Assembly: GCF_000281085.1 (NCBI RefSeq)
Contig: NZ_JH767537.1
Span: 70,349 to 122,390, forward strand
Reading direction: 5' to 3'
Origin: Catenovulum agarivorans YM01
GTDB lineage: Bacteria > Pseudomonadota > Gammaproteobacteria > Enterobacterales > Alteromonadaceae
DNA length: 52,042 bases
Both the position numbers and the translations under genes were made by a program. The notes under the pieces were generated by a model, which worked only from the letters and a program-made list of their open reading frames with translations, searched no databases and had not been told where the DNA came from. Shown in pieces: positions 44,120-52,042 of the stretch (positions are counted from its first letter, which is position 1; the number at the start of each line of letters is the position of its first letter).

Positions 44120-44866
44120 ATGACTGAAATACTCTACGAATTTCCACTCAATGAAAAAATACGCACTTATCTGCGTATTGAACATCTATTGAATCGGCTC
44201 GACCATCAATGTGGTCACAACGAGCAGTGGGCCATTCTAGACTTTTTCAGTGCACTTTTTGCCATTTTAGACATTATTGAGCGTGGCGATCTAAAATCAG
44301 ATCTATTAAAAGATTTAGAAAAACATGAGAAACAACTGGTAGCTTGGGCGCAGCATCCAAGCGTAAATAACGATGCGCTCCAACAGCTTTTAAGTTCTGT
44401 GGTTGAAATGTCTAGCCGCTTGATGTCAAGCAACAAACTGGGGCAAAGTTTACGTGATGATAAGTTTTTATCATCAATTAAACAAAGGTTTTCAATTCCA
44501 GGTGGCAGTTGCTGTTTTGATTTACCTCACATGCATCAATGGCTAAATCAGTCACTCGACACTGTCCAACAAAACCAACAAGCATGGTTAAATGAGCTTG
44601 ATATTTTGCAAACTGTCATCGAATTAGATTTGCGTATGGTTCGCGAAAAAGCAAATTTCACCAGTTGCCAAGCAGAAGCAGGTTTATACCAAGATACAGT
44701 AGAAAATGTCGAACTTCTGCGTATAAAATTGCCGACTGATAGCCCTTATTACCCAACGGTAAGTGGCCACAAAAATCGCTTTGCCATTCGATTCATGCAA
44801 AATGATCGACAACAAAATAAGTCAGCTTGCCAGCATTCACTTAAATTTACTTTGGCGACCTGTTAA
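44120..44866 (+). CDS. zapD: Cell division protein ZapD
   Basis: 248-aa helical protein that cross-links FtsZ filaments. Typical segments: YEFPLNEKIRTYLRIEHLLNRL at the start, IPGGSCCFDLPHMHQWL, and LRIKLPTDSPYYPTVSGHKNRFAIRFM near the end. It is the usual neighbour of coaE and yacG. Confidence 0.94.
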   Translation: MTEILYEFPLNEKIRTYLRIEHLLNRLDHQCGHNEQWAILDFFSALFAILDIIERGDLKSDLLKDLEKHEKQLVAWAQHPSVNNDALQQLLSSVVEMSSRLMSSNKLGQSLRDDKFLSSIKQRFSIPGGSCCFDLPHMHQWLNQSLDTVQQNQQAWLNELDILQTVIELDLRMVREKANFTSCQAEAGLYQDTVENVELLRIKLPTDSPYYPTVSGHKNRFAIRFMQNDRQQNKSACQHSLKFTLATC

Positions 44867-44901
44867 AATCTAACAAATAAACAATTAAGTTAGAGCCAAT
44901 T

Positions 44902-45126
44902 ATGCCAAGCAAAGTAGCCTGTCCAACCTGCCAAACTCAAGTAGAGTGGGTTTCTGATAACCAATTTAGACCTTTTTGCAGTGAGCGCTGCAAGTTAATT
45001 GATTTAGGTGAATGGGCAAGCGAAAGCAACAAAATTGCTGGTGAAGCTGTTGATGCATTAAATCCACAAATGGATGAATTTGAAATAGAAGCCCAGCTGC
45101 ATAAAAATAATGATTTTTTTCGATAA
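44902..45126 (+). CDS. yacG: DNA gyrase inhibitor YacG
   Basis: 74-aa zinc protein with two Cys pairs: [10 protein letters not shown] and [10 protein letters not shown], followed by [10 protein letters not shown]. Members bind and inhibit gyrase. The gene is 35 bp after zapD and closes this cluster. Confidence 0.94.
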   Translation: MPSKVACPTCQTQVEWVSDNQFRPFCSERCKLIDLGEWASESNKIAGEAVDALNPQMDEFEIEAQLHKNNDFFR

Positions 45127-45190
45127 TCGATTAACTTATCAGACACTTGGGCTAAGTGCTACATATTCGGTCTGTGCTAAAATTTCTAAC

Positions 45191-45255
45191 GCAGACACGC
45201 CGTAAACACATCCCTATGGGCTCGAAACAAATCATCCAAGATTTGTACGGTCTGC
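45191..45255 (-). repeat. Short two-hairpin element (family E)
   Basis: Outer arms GCAGACACGCCGTA and TACGGTCTGC are imperfect inverted repeats. On the minus strand the inner hairpins are ACAAATC-TTGGAT-GATTTGT (45227-45246) and CAT-AGGGAT-GTG (45207-45218). This is the plan of families A-D in a shorter form, although one loop has TTGGA instead of ANGGA. It lies in the convergent gap between yacG and ubiA. Confidence 0.7.
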
Positions 45256-45382
45256 TTATAGCAACCTCAGCTCAGTCCTCAGAGTTGAGGCATCAATAAT
45301 TTTCAGCTCTATCTGCAAGTAAAAATAAAGTTGATAAGATAAATGGAATCTCAGCCGCAAAACTTCACAAAGCTTGGAGCCG

Positions 45383-46231
45383 TTAAATATACGAAACAAC
45401 CAATCCAAACAAAATCAATAACCCCACATAATGATTCTGTTTAAACGCGGCAAAACACGCATCACGCTCACGGCTCTTAATACTAACTTGATGTGCAATA
45501 AACAATCCTAAACTTAAGCCTAAAGTCATAAAGTAAACGGGTTGTAGTGACAACATAATGCCTGCTTGAAAACAGCAGGCCAGCATCAATAACTGCAATA
45601 TAAATACAATTAATTTATCAAAACGACCAAATAAAATAGCGGTTGATTTAACCCCTATCTTTAAATCGTCATCTCTATCAACCATGGCATATAAGGTGTC
45701 ATATGCAACAGTCCACAACAGATTTGCGCTAAATAACCACCATGCAACGGCTGGAATGGTCTCTAGCGTGGCCATAAAGGCCATCGGAATTGCCCAACTA
45801 AAAGCGGCACCTAAAAATACCTGAGGAAAATGAGTGTAGCGCTTCATAAAGGGATACAGAGTTGCGAGAAATACCGCCACAAACGACAAAAGTATGGTTT
45901 GGTAATTCAAAAATAGTACCAATACCAGTGCAACTAGCAATAAAACAAAAAAAGCAGCAAGCGCCTGTTTTTCATTCAAAGAGCCATCAACTAAGGGCCG
46001 GGAGTTTGTCCGCTTAACGTGTCCGTCTACTTTGCGATCTGCATAATCATTAATCACACAACCTGCGCTGCGCATCACTATCACACCCAAAGAAAAAATC
46101 ACTAATAGAGACCAATCAGGTATACCTTGTGCGGCAGCAATCAAAGCCCATAAAGTTGGCCATAAAAGTAAATAGGTACCCACGGGTTTATCTAAACGGG
46201 TCAATCGTATATAAGCATTTAGTTGATTCAT
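45383..46231 (-). CDS. ubiA: 4-hydroxybenzoate polyprenyltransferase UbiA
   Basis: 282-aa membrane enzyme that prenylates 4-hydroxybenzoate in ubiquinone synthesis. The two Asp-rich motifs are NDYADRKVDGHVKRT and DTLYAMVDRDDDLKIG. RLDKPVGTYLLLWPTLWAL at the start and about eight membrane helices are typical. Its start overlaps the end of ubiC by 4 bp. Confidence 0.96.
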   Translation of the reverse strand: MNQLNAYIRLTRLDKPVGTYLLLWPTLWALIAAAQGIPDWSLLVIFSLGVIVMRSAGCVINDYADRKVDGHVKRTNSRPLVDGSLNEKQALAAFFVLLLVALVLVLFLNYQTILLSFVAVFLATLYPFMKRYTHFPQVFLGAAFSWAIPMAFMATLETIPAVAWWLFSANLLWTVAYDTLYAMVDRDDDLKIGVKSTAILFGRFDKLIVFILQLLMLACCFQAGIMLSLQPVYFMTLGLSLGLFIAHQVSIKSRERDACFAAFKQNHYVGLLILFGLVVSYI

Positions 46232-46761
46232 AAATACAAAGGGCTGTCCGGTAAAAATATTTCGCTAACATAGATAGGCAAGTGATTAACCAAGAAGGTT
46301 GAACGGCGGCCAAACAACACCTTAGGCATTGACGCATTTTTGTTACTGCGCTTTGCCTTGGCAAAAAGCCACAATTTATCCTGGGATGTATATTCAGCAA
46401 ATTCTATCGCTGCACGTTTTAAAGCTTGCAACTGAAAGATGGCTTCACCCAAAGGTTTGTTTTCTAGTTGGGTTAAGAATTGATTTTGCGCAGACAAACT
46501 GCTTTCTGGAATACGTGTATGTGCATATACCCAAGCAGCGCCTGCACAATTAAGCAACACTTCTCTGGCCAAATAGTTATCGTTATTGTGCTGACTTTTT
46601 TGCCATCCTTGTCCTAATACAGTTAAAGAAAAGTCTGACTGATATGATTTTAGCTTGGCCGTAAGTGACGACTCATCGGTTAACCACGACCACACTGAGT
46701 CATTACAGTTAACTTTTTGCAGCCAAGTAGCACCGTCCCCTAATGGAAAGCTATAAAGCAC
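46228..46761 (-). CDS. ubiC: Chorismate lyase UbiC
   Basis: 177-aa enzyme that makes 4-hydroxybenzoate from chorismate, feeding UbiA. It has the core LTVLGQGW, REVLLNCAGAAWVYAHTRIP (Arg for chorismate), LGEAIF and LFGRRSTFLVNHLPIYVSEIFLP (active-site Glu near the end). The start is GTG with GGGG about 7 bp upstream. It draws on the same chorismate pool as EntC. Confidence 0.93.
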   Translation of the reverse strand: MLYSFPLGDGATWLQKVNCNDSVWSWLTDESSLTAKLKSYQSDFSLTVLGQGWQKSQHNNDNYLAREVLLNCAGAAWVYAHTRIPESSLSAQNQFLTQLENKPLGEAIFQLQALKRAAIEFAEYTSQDKLWLFAKAKRSNKNASMPKVLFGRRSTFLVNHLPIYVSEIFLPDSPLYL

Positions 46762-46949
46762 TCAGTTCCCCTTACCTATAAAGTTTAAATTCGCGGGCAA
46801 TATGATACCAGTTATAAAAGGTTTAACTAGAGTCAAACAAATAAACTAGTATAGAATAGCTTCAAGCTAACATGGAAAGTAAACACTTTTACCAAGCTTT
46901 CAGCTATACTAGTCAACAGATAATTTTTGTAAAAATGGCGAATTGATAC

Positions 46950-47348
46950 ATGCGATTAAAACACCTTAGCTGGGTTTCACTACTGGCTTTGTTATTTATG
47001 CACAAACCAACTTTTGCTCAAGAAGACAAATATGCTTATTTTGGTTTTGAGCCTGATATCATCACAAATTACATCACGACCAAAAAGAAACCAGGTTATG
47101 TCAGGATAACAGTTGAGCTGATGTTGATAGATGCCTCCTACTTGGATGTTGTGGAGCACCATTCCCCTCTACTTAGAGACGCTATTGTTGAAATTTTAGG
47201 CCAAGAGCCCGAAGAAAAAATCAAATCTTTAACCGGTAGAGAAGAAGTACGCAAGCTCTGTGCAATCAAAGTAAAAAGTTTATTGCAAAAAGAAACCGGG
47301 CAAGAGTTGATAAAAGACGTACTATTTACCAATTATCTATATCATTAA
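46950..47348 (+). CDS. FliL-family protein (second paralogue type, with signal peptide)
   Basis: 132 aa. The N-terminal 23 residues look like a cleavable signal (LSWVSLLALLFMHKPTFAQ). The rest matches the FliL periplasmic domain: YAYFGFEPDIITNYITTKKKPGYVRITVELMLID, HHSPLLRDAIVEILGQEP, and LKDVLFTNYLYH at the end. True FliL sits in the flagellar operon with a membrane anchor. This one stands alone near ubiC, as seen in other Alteromonadales, and may have a stator or envelope role. The stop overlaps the convergent glpG stop by 4 bp. Confidence 0.82.
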   Translation: MRLKHLSWVSLLALLFMHKPTFAQEDKYAYFGFEPDIITNYITTKKKPGYVRITVELMLIDASYLDVVEHHSPLLRDAIVEILGQEPEEKIKSLTGREEVRKLCAIKVKSLLQKETGQELIKDVLFTNYLYH

Positions 47349-48193
47349 ACAGGGTTTGTGGGCTTTTCAAACCAAGCCCACGCAACACCAGCTAACATGC
47401 CACCTAAGTGTGCCCAATTAGCCATTGGGATCGGCAGCACACCAGCAAAACCAATCACCAACCACAACAGCATCATGATAAATACGCCGTCTGGAATATA
47501 TAACTTAAGTTTACCGAGTTTGCTGGCAATCCACGCATAACCCAATAAACCGTACACAACACCTGACAAACCTAAAAATGATGCATTTTCAATACTGTAT
47601 TGACATAAATGAGCAGCCAAAGCTGAGGCAATAAACAGGTTAACAATAAAAGTTCCACCTTTCTCTAATTCAAGTTTGCCACCCAGCCAAATCCACCAAA
47701 AGACATTAAACAATAAATGAACAATACTTCCGTGCATCAAAGCTGGGGTCACTAACCTATACAGCTCAAGAAACTCTAGACTAGCTAAAGTAACTGGAAA
47801 TCCAAGATATTGATAAATCCATGGATGAAAACCAAATATCTGCAGGACAAAAATAATGACTACTGTAACGGCAACGATACGTGTCGTTACCCCTGTATCT
47901 CGCCATATCTGGTGAGTTAACTTATTTTGTTTATTAGCTTTTGGATATATCCGTGCATTTTGGTTACGGATCCATGAAGCATCTAAATATTTTTGATCGT
48001 ACGGATTATTTAAAAAGGCTTCTAACTCTTGTTGTGCTTGTTCAAGCTGGGATTCTTCGATAATAAATAACGACCAGCCCTTATCATCAGGGCTGATGTC
48101 ATTTTTTATCTGTTGGATTTGTAAATAATCAGAAACCGCTTTGGCAGTTCGTAAATCGGCAAAAGTGGCTAGGTGTATCAAGCAAAATCTCAA
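47345..48193 (-). CDS. glpG: Rhomboid intramembrane protease GlpG
   Basis: 282-aa serine protease with six membrane helices. Ser is in GLSGVVYGLLGYAWI and His in NWAHLGGMLAGVAWAW. LVTPALMHGSIVHLLFNVFWWIWLGGKLE is the conserved first loop. The N-terminal cytosolic domain resembles that of E. coli GlpG (LATFADLRTAKAVSDYL). The start is TTG, either 48193 directly after the glpE stop or four codons later at 48181; both are possible. It is coupled to glpE. Confidence 0.92.
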   Translation of the reverse strand: MRFCLIHLATFADLRTAKAVSDYLQIQQIKNDISPDDKGWSLFIIEESQLEQAQQELEAFLNNPYDQKYLDASWIRNQNARIYPKANKQNKLTHQIWRDTGVTTRIVAVTVVIIFVLQIFGFHPWIYQYLGFPVTLASLEFLELYRLVTPALMHGSIVHLLFNVFWWIWLGGKLELEKGGTFIVNLFIASALAAHLCQYSIENASFLGLSGVVYGLLGYAWIASKLGKLKLYIPDGVFIMMLLWLVIGFAGVLPIPMANWAHLGGMLAGVAWAWFEKPTNPV

Positions 48194-48517
48194 TTATTCA
48201 GCAGACTGAACAAATGGCAACTCTTTACGCCAAGCCTCGAAACCACCGTCCATACTGTATACGTCTTCGAAACCTTGTTGTGCAATATACTGAGCAGCCC
48301 CTTGGCTAGAAACGCCATGATAACAGACTACAATAACCGGCTGGTCAAAATCAGCTTCTGCCATAAAGGTGTTTAATGTGCCATTGGTTAAATGGTACGC
48401 GCCTTCTATATGTGCAGCATTAAACGATGCTTCATCTCGGATATCAACAATTTTAATATCGTCGGTCTGCTGCAATTCAGCAACTTGTTGGCAATTGATA
48501 TGTTTAAACTCAGACAT
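48194..48517 (-). CDS. glpE: Thiosulfate sulfurtransferase GlpE
   Basis: 107-aa single-domain rhodanese. The active-site Cys lies in [44 protein letters not shown] is the usual N half. It moves sulfur from thiosulfate to thiol acceptors or cyanide. It runs straight into glpG. Confidence 0.94.
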   Translation of the reverse strand: MSEFKHINCQQVAELQQTDDIKIVDIRDEASFNAAHIEGAYHLTNGTLNTFMAEADFDQPVIVVCYHGVSSQGAAQYIAQQGFEDVYSMDGGFEAWRKELPFVQSAE

Positions 48518-48522
48518 AAAAT

Positions 48523-49107
48523 TTACTCAACTGCAAAAGTTAAATTAAAACTAACTGGTACTGAATATGTTATAGAAGGTAAGCCTGCCAACTCCTGTAA
48601 CTTATTCACACCTTCGATTAATGCAAAATCAGCGGCATTAATCACAACAGAGCCAACACTATTAACAAATAGCTGTCCTTTATTACCTTTTATAACTACA
48701 ACAGGTACGGTTAAGTTTTGTTTATTGCCGTGCAGGTCTAATTCAGCAGCTAACTCTAATGTTTTTAACTCACCGACAGCTAAAGCCGTTAGCACACTGC
48801 TATCAACTTTTGCATTAATAGTTGCATGTGCAAATTTATCTGTTTCAAATAAAAACTTTTGCATCCGCTCGTTACGGATTGGGATATTGGTTTCAACTGA
48901 AGCTAGCTCTATCGTTAGCACCACTTGACCACTATCGGCAACTGTACCAGATATATTTTTGAAAGAATGCTGTTCAACAATTTGTGCTTTTTTAGTCGAT
49001 AAAAAATTTAGTTTTGAAGCTTGTTCATCTAATTTCCAGCCGGCAAAAGCAGAGTTTGCAAAGGCTAAACCAAGCGTTGCAGTTGCCAAAAGCGCGCGCA
49101 ATTTCAT
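48523..49107 (-). CDS. YceI-family periplasmic protein
   Basis: 194 aa with a signal peptide ([23 protein letters not shown]). The YceI beta-barrel starts [16 protein letters not shown] and has the usual pattern ([33 protein letters not shown]). Members bind polyisoprenoid lipids; the physiological role is uncertain. It sits 1 bp after cysQ and 5 bp before glpE, so it may be cotranscribed with both. Confidence 0.9.
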   Translation of the reverse strand: MKLRALLATATLGLAFANSAFAGWKLDEQASKLNFLSTKKAQIVEQHSFKNISGTVADSGQVVLTIELASVETNIPIRNERMQKFLFETDKFAHATINAKVDSSVLTALAVGELKTLELAAELDLHGNKQNLTVPVVVIKGNKGQLFVNSVGSVVINAADFALIEGVNKLQELAGLPSITYSVPVSFNLTFAVE

Positions 49108-49108
49108 T

Positions 49109-49951
49109 TTATAATGTCCTTTGGGTTTTGTGAGGGATAATTACTTTTTTCCAATCTACTTTTCGATCACCAATCACGATAAAGTCTGGGTTTGCCAGTG
49201 TTTCACGTTGGTTGTAGCTTAACGCATTAAATTCGCTGTCTAAAATGTTACCACCAGCTTCACGCAAAATACAGTGGCTTGCGCCAGTGTCCCATTCACC
49301 TGTTGGTCCAACACGCAAATAAAAATCAGCACCGCCTTCAGCTATCATACAGCTTTTTAGCGAACAGCTACCAAGTGCGACCTTTTGATGTTGCTCAGCG
49401 TCAACTAAATATTGACCAACCGTATTGGATTTTTGTACACGAGATACTGCTAATCTCAAATCAGCTGTGGTGAAATCTTTTCGTGGATATTTAGTTACCT
49501 GGATTGACTCTATGTGTTGCCCCACCTGCTTAAATGCACCTTGTTGTTTAATCGCATAATACCAAGTGCCTTGAGTCGGCCAATAAATAACCCCAAGCAC
49601 AGGTTCACCTTCAACAACCAGAGCAATATTCACCGCGAAGTCACCACTGCGCGATACAAACTCTTGGGTACCATCCATAGGATCTAATAACCAATAAGCC
49701 TGCCACGTTTTCCTTTCTGTAAAAGAAAATTCACATGACTCTTCTGACAAAATAGGGATACTTGGTGTGAGCTTTTGCAAACCTTCAGTCAATACTTCAT
49801 TGGCTGCGTAGTCAGCAGAAGTGACTGGTGATTCATCGTCTTTTTGATAAAGATCAAAATCACCTTCGTTGTATATGGCCATAATGGCTTCGCCTGCTTG
49901 ATAGGCGATTGTTTTTACGTCGTCCAATAACTCGGCTGGATCAGGTCTCAT
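49109..49951 (-). CDS. cysQ: 3'(2'),5'-bisphosphate nucleotidase CysQ
   Basis: 280-aa inositol-monophosphatase-fold enzyme that removes PAP, a by-product of sulfur assimilation. Metal-binding motifs: ILSEESCEF (Glu), LLDPMDGTQEFVSRSGDFAVNIALV (DPxDGT) and GPTGEWDTGASHCILREAGG (WD). The start overlaps the nudE end by 11 bp, giving the conserved nudE-cysQ pair. Confidence 0.94.
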   Translation of the reverse strand: MRPDPAELLDDVKTIAYQAGEAIMAIYNEGDFDLYQKDDESPVTSADYAANEVLTEGLQKLTPSIPILSEESCEFSFTERKTWQAYWLLDPMDGTQEFVSRSGDFAVNIALVVEGEPVLGVIYWPTQGTWYYAIKQQGAFKQVGQHIESIQVTKYPRKDFTTADLRLAVSRVQKSNTVGQYLVDAEQHQKVALGSCSLKSCMIAEGGADFYLRVGPTGEWDTGASHCILREAGGNILDSEFNALSYNQRETLANPDFIVIGDRKVDWKKVIIPHKTQRTL

Positions 49952-50519
49952 TGGTTGTCTTAAAATATTTTCTCGCTAAAAATAGAGCGGCAACACTTCG
50001 GGCTTCAGTAAAGTCTTCGCGTGCCAGCAGTTCATCTATATTATGGACTGACCAAGGCACAATATCCAAGGGTTCTGGCTCATCTCCCTCAAGTTTTTGC
50101 GGATAAAGTGATTTTGCTAACAAAATATGCATGCTAGAACGGAAATATCCTGGTGCCATAGTTAAACTTTTCAGCGAAACTGTTTCTTTACAGCCCATAC
50201 CTATCTCTTCTTGTAACTCGCGGTCAGCCGCTTGCTCGGGTGTTTCACCTTGGTCAATTAAACCTTTGGGGAAACCTAGCTGGTAGTCGTGTGTACCTGC
50301 TGCGTATTCACGCACTAAAATAAAGGTTTCATCATCCAACATAGGTACCATCATCACCGCACCACTGCCTTTACGATTTCCACGTAATCTTTCGTATTCA
50401 CGCTCTTCGCCATTACTGAATTTTAGTTGCAGGGTTTCTATGCGAAACAGCCGACTTTGTGCGACAACTTCTGAGTCTAAAATTTCCGGCAATATTTTTT
50501 CTTCGAGTCCTTTTTTCAT
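49941..50519 (-). CDS. nudE: ADP compounds hydrolase NudE
   Basis: 192-aa Nudix hydrolase for ADP-ribose, Ap3A and NADH. The Nudix box is GLIDQGETPEQAADRELQEEIG (GX5EX7REUXEEXGU). ETLQLKFSNGEEREYERLRG before it agrees with NudE. It is divergent from yrfG with a short promoter gap; this yrfG-nudE layout is common in gammaproteobacteria. Confidence 0.94.
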   Translation of the reverse strand: MKKGLEEKILPEILDSEVVAQSRLFRIETLQLKFSNGEEREYERLRGNRKGSGAVMMVPMLDDETFILVREYAAGTHDYQLGFPKGLIDQGETPEQAADRELQEEIGMGCKETVSLKSLTMAPGYFRSSMHILLAKSLYPQKLEGDEPEPLDIVPWSVHNIDELLAREDFTEARSVAALFLARKYFKTTNET

Positions 50520-50567
50520 TGCTTTGATATACTCATGTAAATTTTGTTTGAAAGTATAACATTAATT

Positions 50568-51236
50568 ATGACGCTGCAATGGCAAGATATCGATACTGTG
50601 TTGTTAGATATGGACGGCACCCTACTCGATTTACATTTTGACAATTATTTTTGGTTACAACACCTACCTAAACGTTACGCGCAAATTTTTAATGTGGATG
50701 TACTCAGCATTGAAAACCGTTTACATCAAATGTATGCAGAAATGCAGGGCAAACTTCAATGGTATTGTTTTGATTGGTGGGCACAGCAGTTGCAAGTGGA
50801 TATTGTTGAGCTTAAACAGGAGATCACTCATTTAATTGAAGTTCGTCCAAGTGTGACTGATTTTTTGCAAAGTCTACAGCAATCGCATTGCCGGGTGGTT
50901 TTGTTAACCAATTCGCACCGTGCAGGTATGCAGCTTAAATTTGATAAAACCGGCATCGATCAATATTTTGATGAGATTGTGAGCAGCCATGATTATGGTT
51001 TTTGCAAAGAGCAGCAAGAATTTTGGCAAGCGGCTGAAAGTCATTTAAAGTTTGATAAACGCCGCTGTTTATTTATTGACGATAGTTTGCCTGTGTTAAC
51101 CGCTGCAAAGAAATTTGGTATCGCTTTTAATATAGCGGTCGAAAACCCAGATAGTAAAAAGCCTGCAAATTCATTTAGTGATTTTGATAGCGTGCGGAAC
51201 TTTGAACAATTGACTAAGAGGCTTGACGAATTGTAA
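50568..51236 (+). CDS. yrfG: HAD-family nucleotidase YrfG
   Basis: 222-aa haloacid-dehalogenase phosphatase. Motif I is LLDMDGTLLDLHFDNYFW, motif II LLTNSHRAG and motif IV LFIDDSLPVLTAAKKFG. In E. coli this protein (GMP/IMP nucleotidase) sits next to nudE as here. ATG 50568 is chosen: MTLQWQDIDTVLLDMDG matches the E. coli start, and the earlier TTG is weak. Downstream lie repeat elements to the window end. Confidence 0.92.
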   Translation: MTLQWQDIDTVLLDMDGTLLDLHFDNYFWLQHLPKRYAQIFNVDVLSIENRLHQMYAEMQGKLQWYCFDWWAQQLQVDIVELKQEITHLIEVRPSVTDFLQSLQQSHCRVVLLTNSHRAGMQLKFDKTGIDQYFDEIVSSHDYGFCKEQQEFWQAAESHLKFDKRRCLFIDDSLPVLTAAKKFGIAFNIAVENPDSKKPANSFSDFDSVRNFEQLTKRLDEL

Positions 51237-51301
51237 GCAGCGTCCAATCATTGCCTTGTAGTTGCAATGCACTCACCTGGCTTACTAATTGAAATATTGC
51301 G

Positions 51302-51429
51302 GCACCTACCGCGGTATAGCCCCCACTCGAAGCATGATTTTCTAAAAACGCTGTTCGCCAATCCCTGGCCGCTCTCAAAAGATATCCCTATCTTTTGAAG
51401 TTTTAGAAAATCAGCATTCGAGTAGGTGC
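51302..51429 (-). repeat. Variant A element with compensatory changes
   Basis: The outer stem is GCACCTAC ... GTAGGTGC plus ACTCGAA / TTCGAGT and TTTTCTAAAAAC / GTTTTAGAAAA. The inner hairpins on the minus strand are AAAAGAT-AGGGAT-ATCTTTT (51377-51396) and GCC-AGGGATT-GGC (51357-51369). Relative to the A family almost every stem base is altered in matched pairs, while ANGGA stays in the loops. Confidence 0.85.
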
Positions 51430-51484
51430 TATCAAACACCTGAATTGCTGCACCTTTATATATTGCACTAACTTAAAAAACGAA

Positions 51485-52042
51485 CCGCGACACAAATGTA
51501 GGATGGGGTGTTTAGGAGTTGGGGGCAATGAACCAACCTCCGATTGCATGGATGCAATCGGCGAGCGACCACGGACGGCTTGAAGCGTTTGGTGAATTGA
51601 CTGCAACTTCCAAACGCCGTAACCACCGAAGCACCAGAATTATTTCGCCTTTAAACATTGCATTAAGAGCATAGGGATTAAAAAACTACCGCGACACGAA
51701 TGTATGATGAGGTGCTTGGGAGTTGGAGGCAATGAACCAACCTCCGATTGCATGGATGCAATCGGCGAGCGACCACGGACGGCTTGAAGCGTTTGGTGAA
51801 TTGACTGCAACTTCCAAACGCCCTAACCACCGAAGCATCAGAACCAGAATTATTTCGCCTTTAAACATTGTATTAAGAGTATAGGGATTAAAAAACTAAC
51901 CGCGACACGAATGTATGATGAGGTGTTTGGGAGTTGGAGGCAATGAACCAACCTCCGATTGCATGGATGCAATCGGCGAGCGACCAAGGATAATGGAATG
52001 GACCCACTCCTCTTTAAATACGGCTTCAAATGAGCCAAGATG
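51485..52042 (+). repeat. Three direct D-family units, each with outer stem and two hairpins
   Basis: Each unit starts with CCGCGACACRAATGTA. The outer arms GTTTGGGAGTTGGAGGCAAT and GACTGCAACTTCCAAACG are inverted repeats. Inside are CCGATTGC-ATGGAT-GCAATCGG (51540-51561, 51744-51765, 51955-51976) and CC-ACGGAC-GG (51569-51578). In the third unit the second hairpin has changed (ACCAAGGATAATGG) and the right arm is lost. Loops show ANGGA on the plus strand. Confidence 0.85.

Larger units (their letters stand above)
51237..52042. repeat. 0.8-kb repeat region at right edge (variant A element and three D units)
   Basis: After yrfG there is no credible gene. A divergent A-type element occupies 51302-51429. 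Then three direct units of a D family start at 51485, 51689 and 51900 (spacing 204 and 211 bp); the third diverges after about 90 bp. Minus-strand frames here are repeat copies of each other, not genes. Confidence 0.85.

Noticed and set aside
51403-52038. Several minus-strand frames of about 60 codons near the right edge, similar to each other
   Set aside because: They are copies of one stretch of the D repeat, so the similarity is due to repeated DNA, not a gene family.
51485-52042. CRISPR array or integron attC array
   Set aside because: Units of about 205 bp repeat along their full length rather than as short repeats with unique spacers. No cas or integrase gene and no attC core sites are visible.

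Overview
The window comes from a low-GC gammaproteobacterium, most likely a marine member of the Alteromonadales (Alteromonadaceae/Catenovulum-like). I infer this from gene content and order: erpA next to a DUF6776-like gene, pilABCD-coaE-zapD-yacG, ubiC-ubiA, glpE-glpG, cysQ-nudE-yrfG, and the efp/epmA/epmB set. No rRNA, tRNA, CRISPR array or intact insertion sequence is visible.

Bases 1-19451 hold a catecholate siderophore locus: a TonB-dependent receptor (cut by the left edge), fes, an MbtH-like gene, a two-module entF-type NRPS, entD, entC-entE-entA, an EntS-type exporter and entB. Three Fur-box-like sites lie in the divergent promoter gaps (about 641, 12613 and 18494). EntC, EntB and EntA make 2,3-dihydroxybenzoate (DHB). 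EntE loads it on the EntB carrier domain, and EntD arms the carrier domains. The NRPS has one module more than enterobactin synthase. Its last module carries a textbook serine pocket, so the product is expected to be a (DHB-X-Ser) oligomer rather than enterobactin. A two-gene insert of unknown function (10004-11443) separates entF from entD.

Bases 19462-28833 hold greB, a DesK/DesR-like two-component pair, a TPR lipo/periplasmic-type protein, a YjfB-like motility gene behind a sigma-28 promoter, the EF-P beta-lysylation set (epmB, efp, epmA), a TlpA-like thioredoxin and erpA. Bases 28898-38520 hold a DUF6776-like protein, a ClC transporter coupled to hemJ, a CnoX-like protein, cheB-cheD-cheR, and a molybdenum-cofactor operon (moaA-mobA-moaB-moaC-moaD) behind a Moco riboswitch. 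Bases 38925-51236 hold type IV pilus genes pilA-D with coaE, zapD and yacG, then ubiCA, a FliL paralogue, glpG-glpE, yceI, cysQ, nudE and a HAD hydrolase.

The most unusual feature is in the gene-free gaps (16.3-17.2, 22.7-23.5, 27.2-27.8, 45.2 and 51.3-52.0 kb). They are filled with mosaics of palindromic elements from several families that differ in sequence. Almost all share one plan: a long outer stem enclosing two small hairpins, each showing A-N-G-G-A in its loop on one strand. ANGGA in a hairpin loop is the CsrA/RsmA recognition signature, and one copy contains an exact match to the CsrA SELEX consensus. Stems co-vary between families while the loops stay fixed. I propose that these are folded, possibly mobile, RNA elements that could act as CsrA decoys or mRNA-linked CsrA sites. 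That role is inferred from sequence alone.
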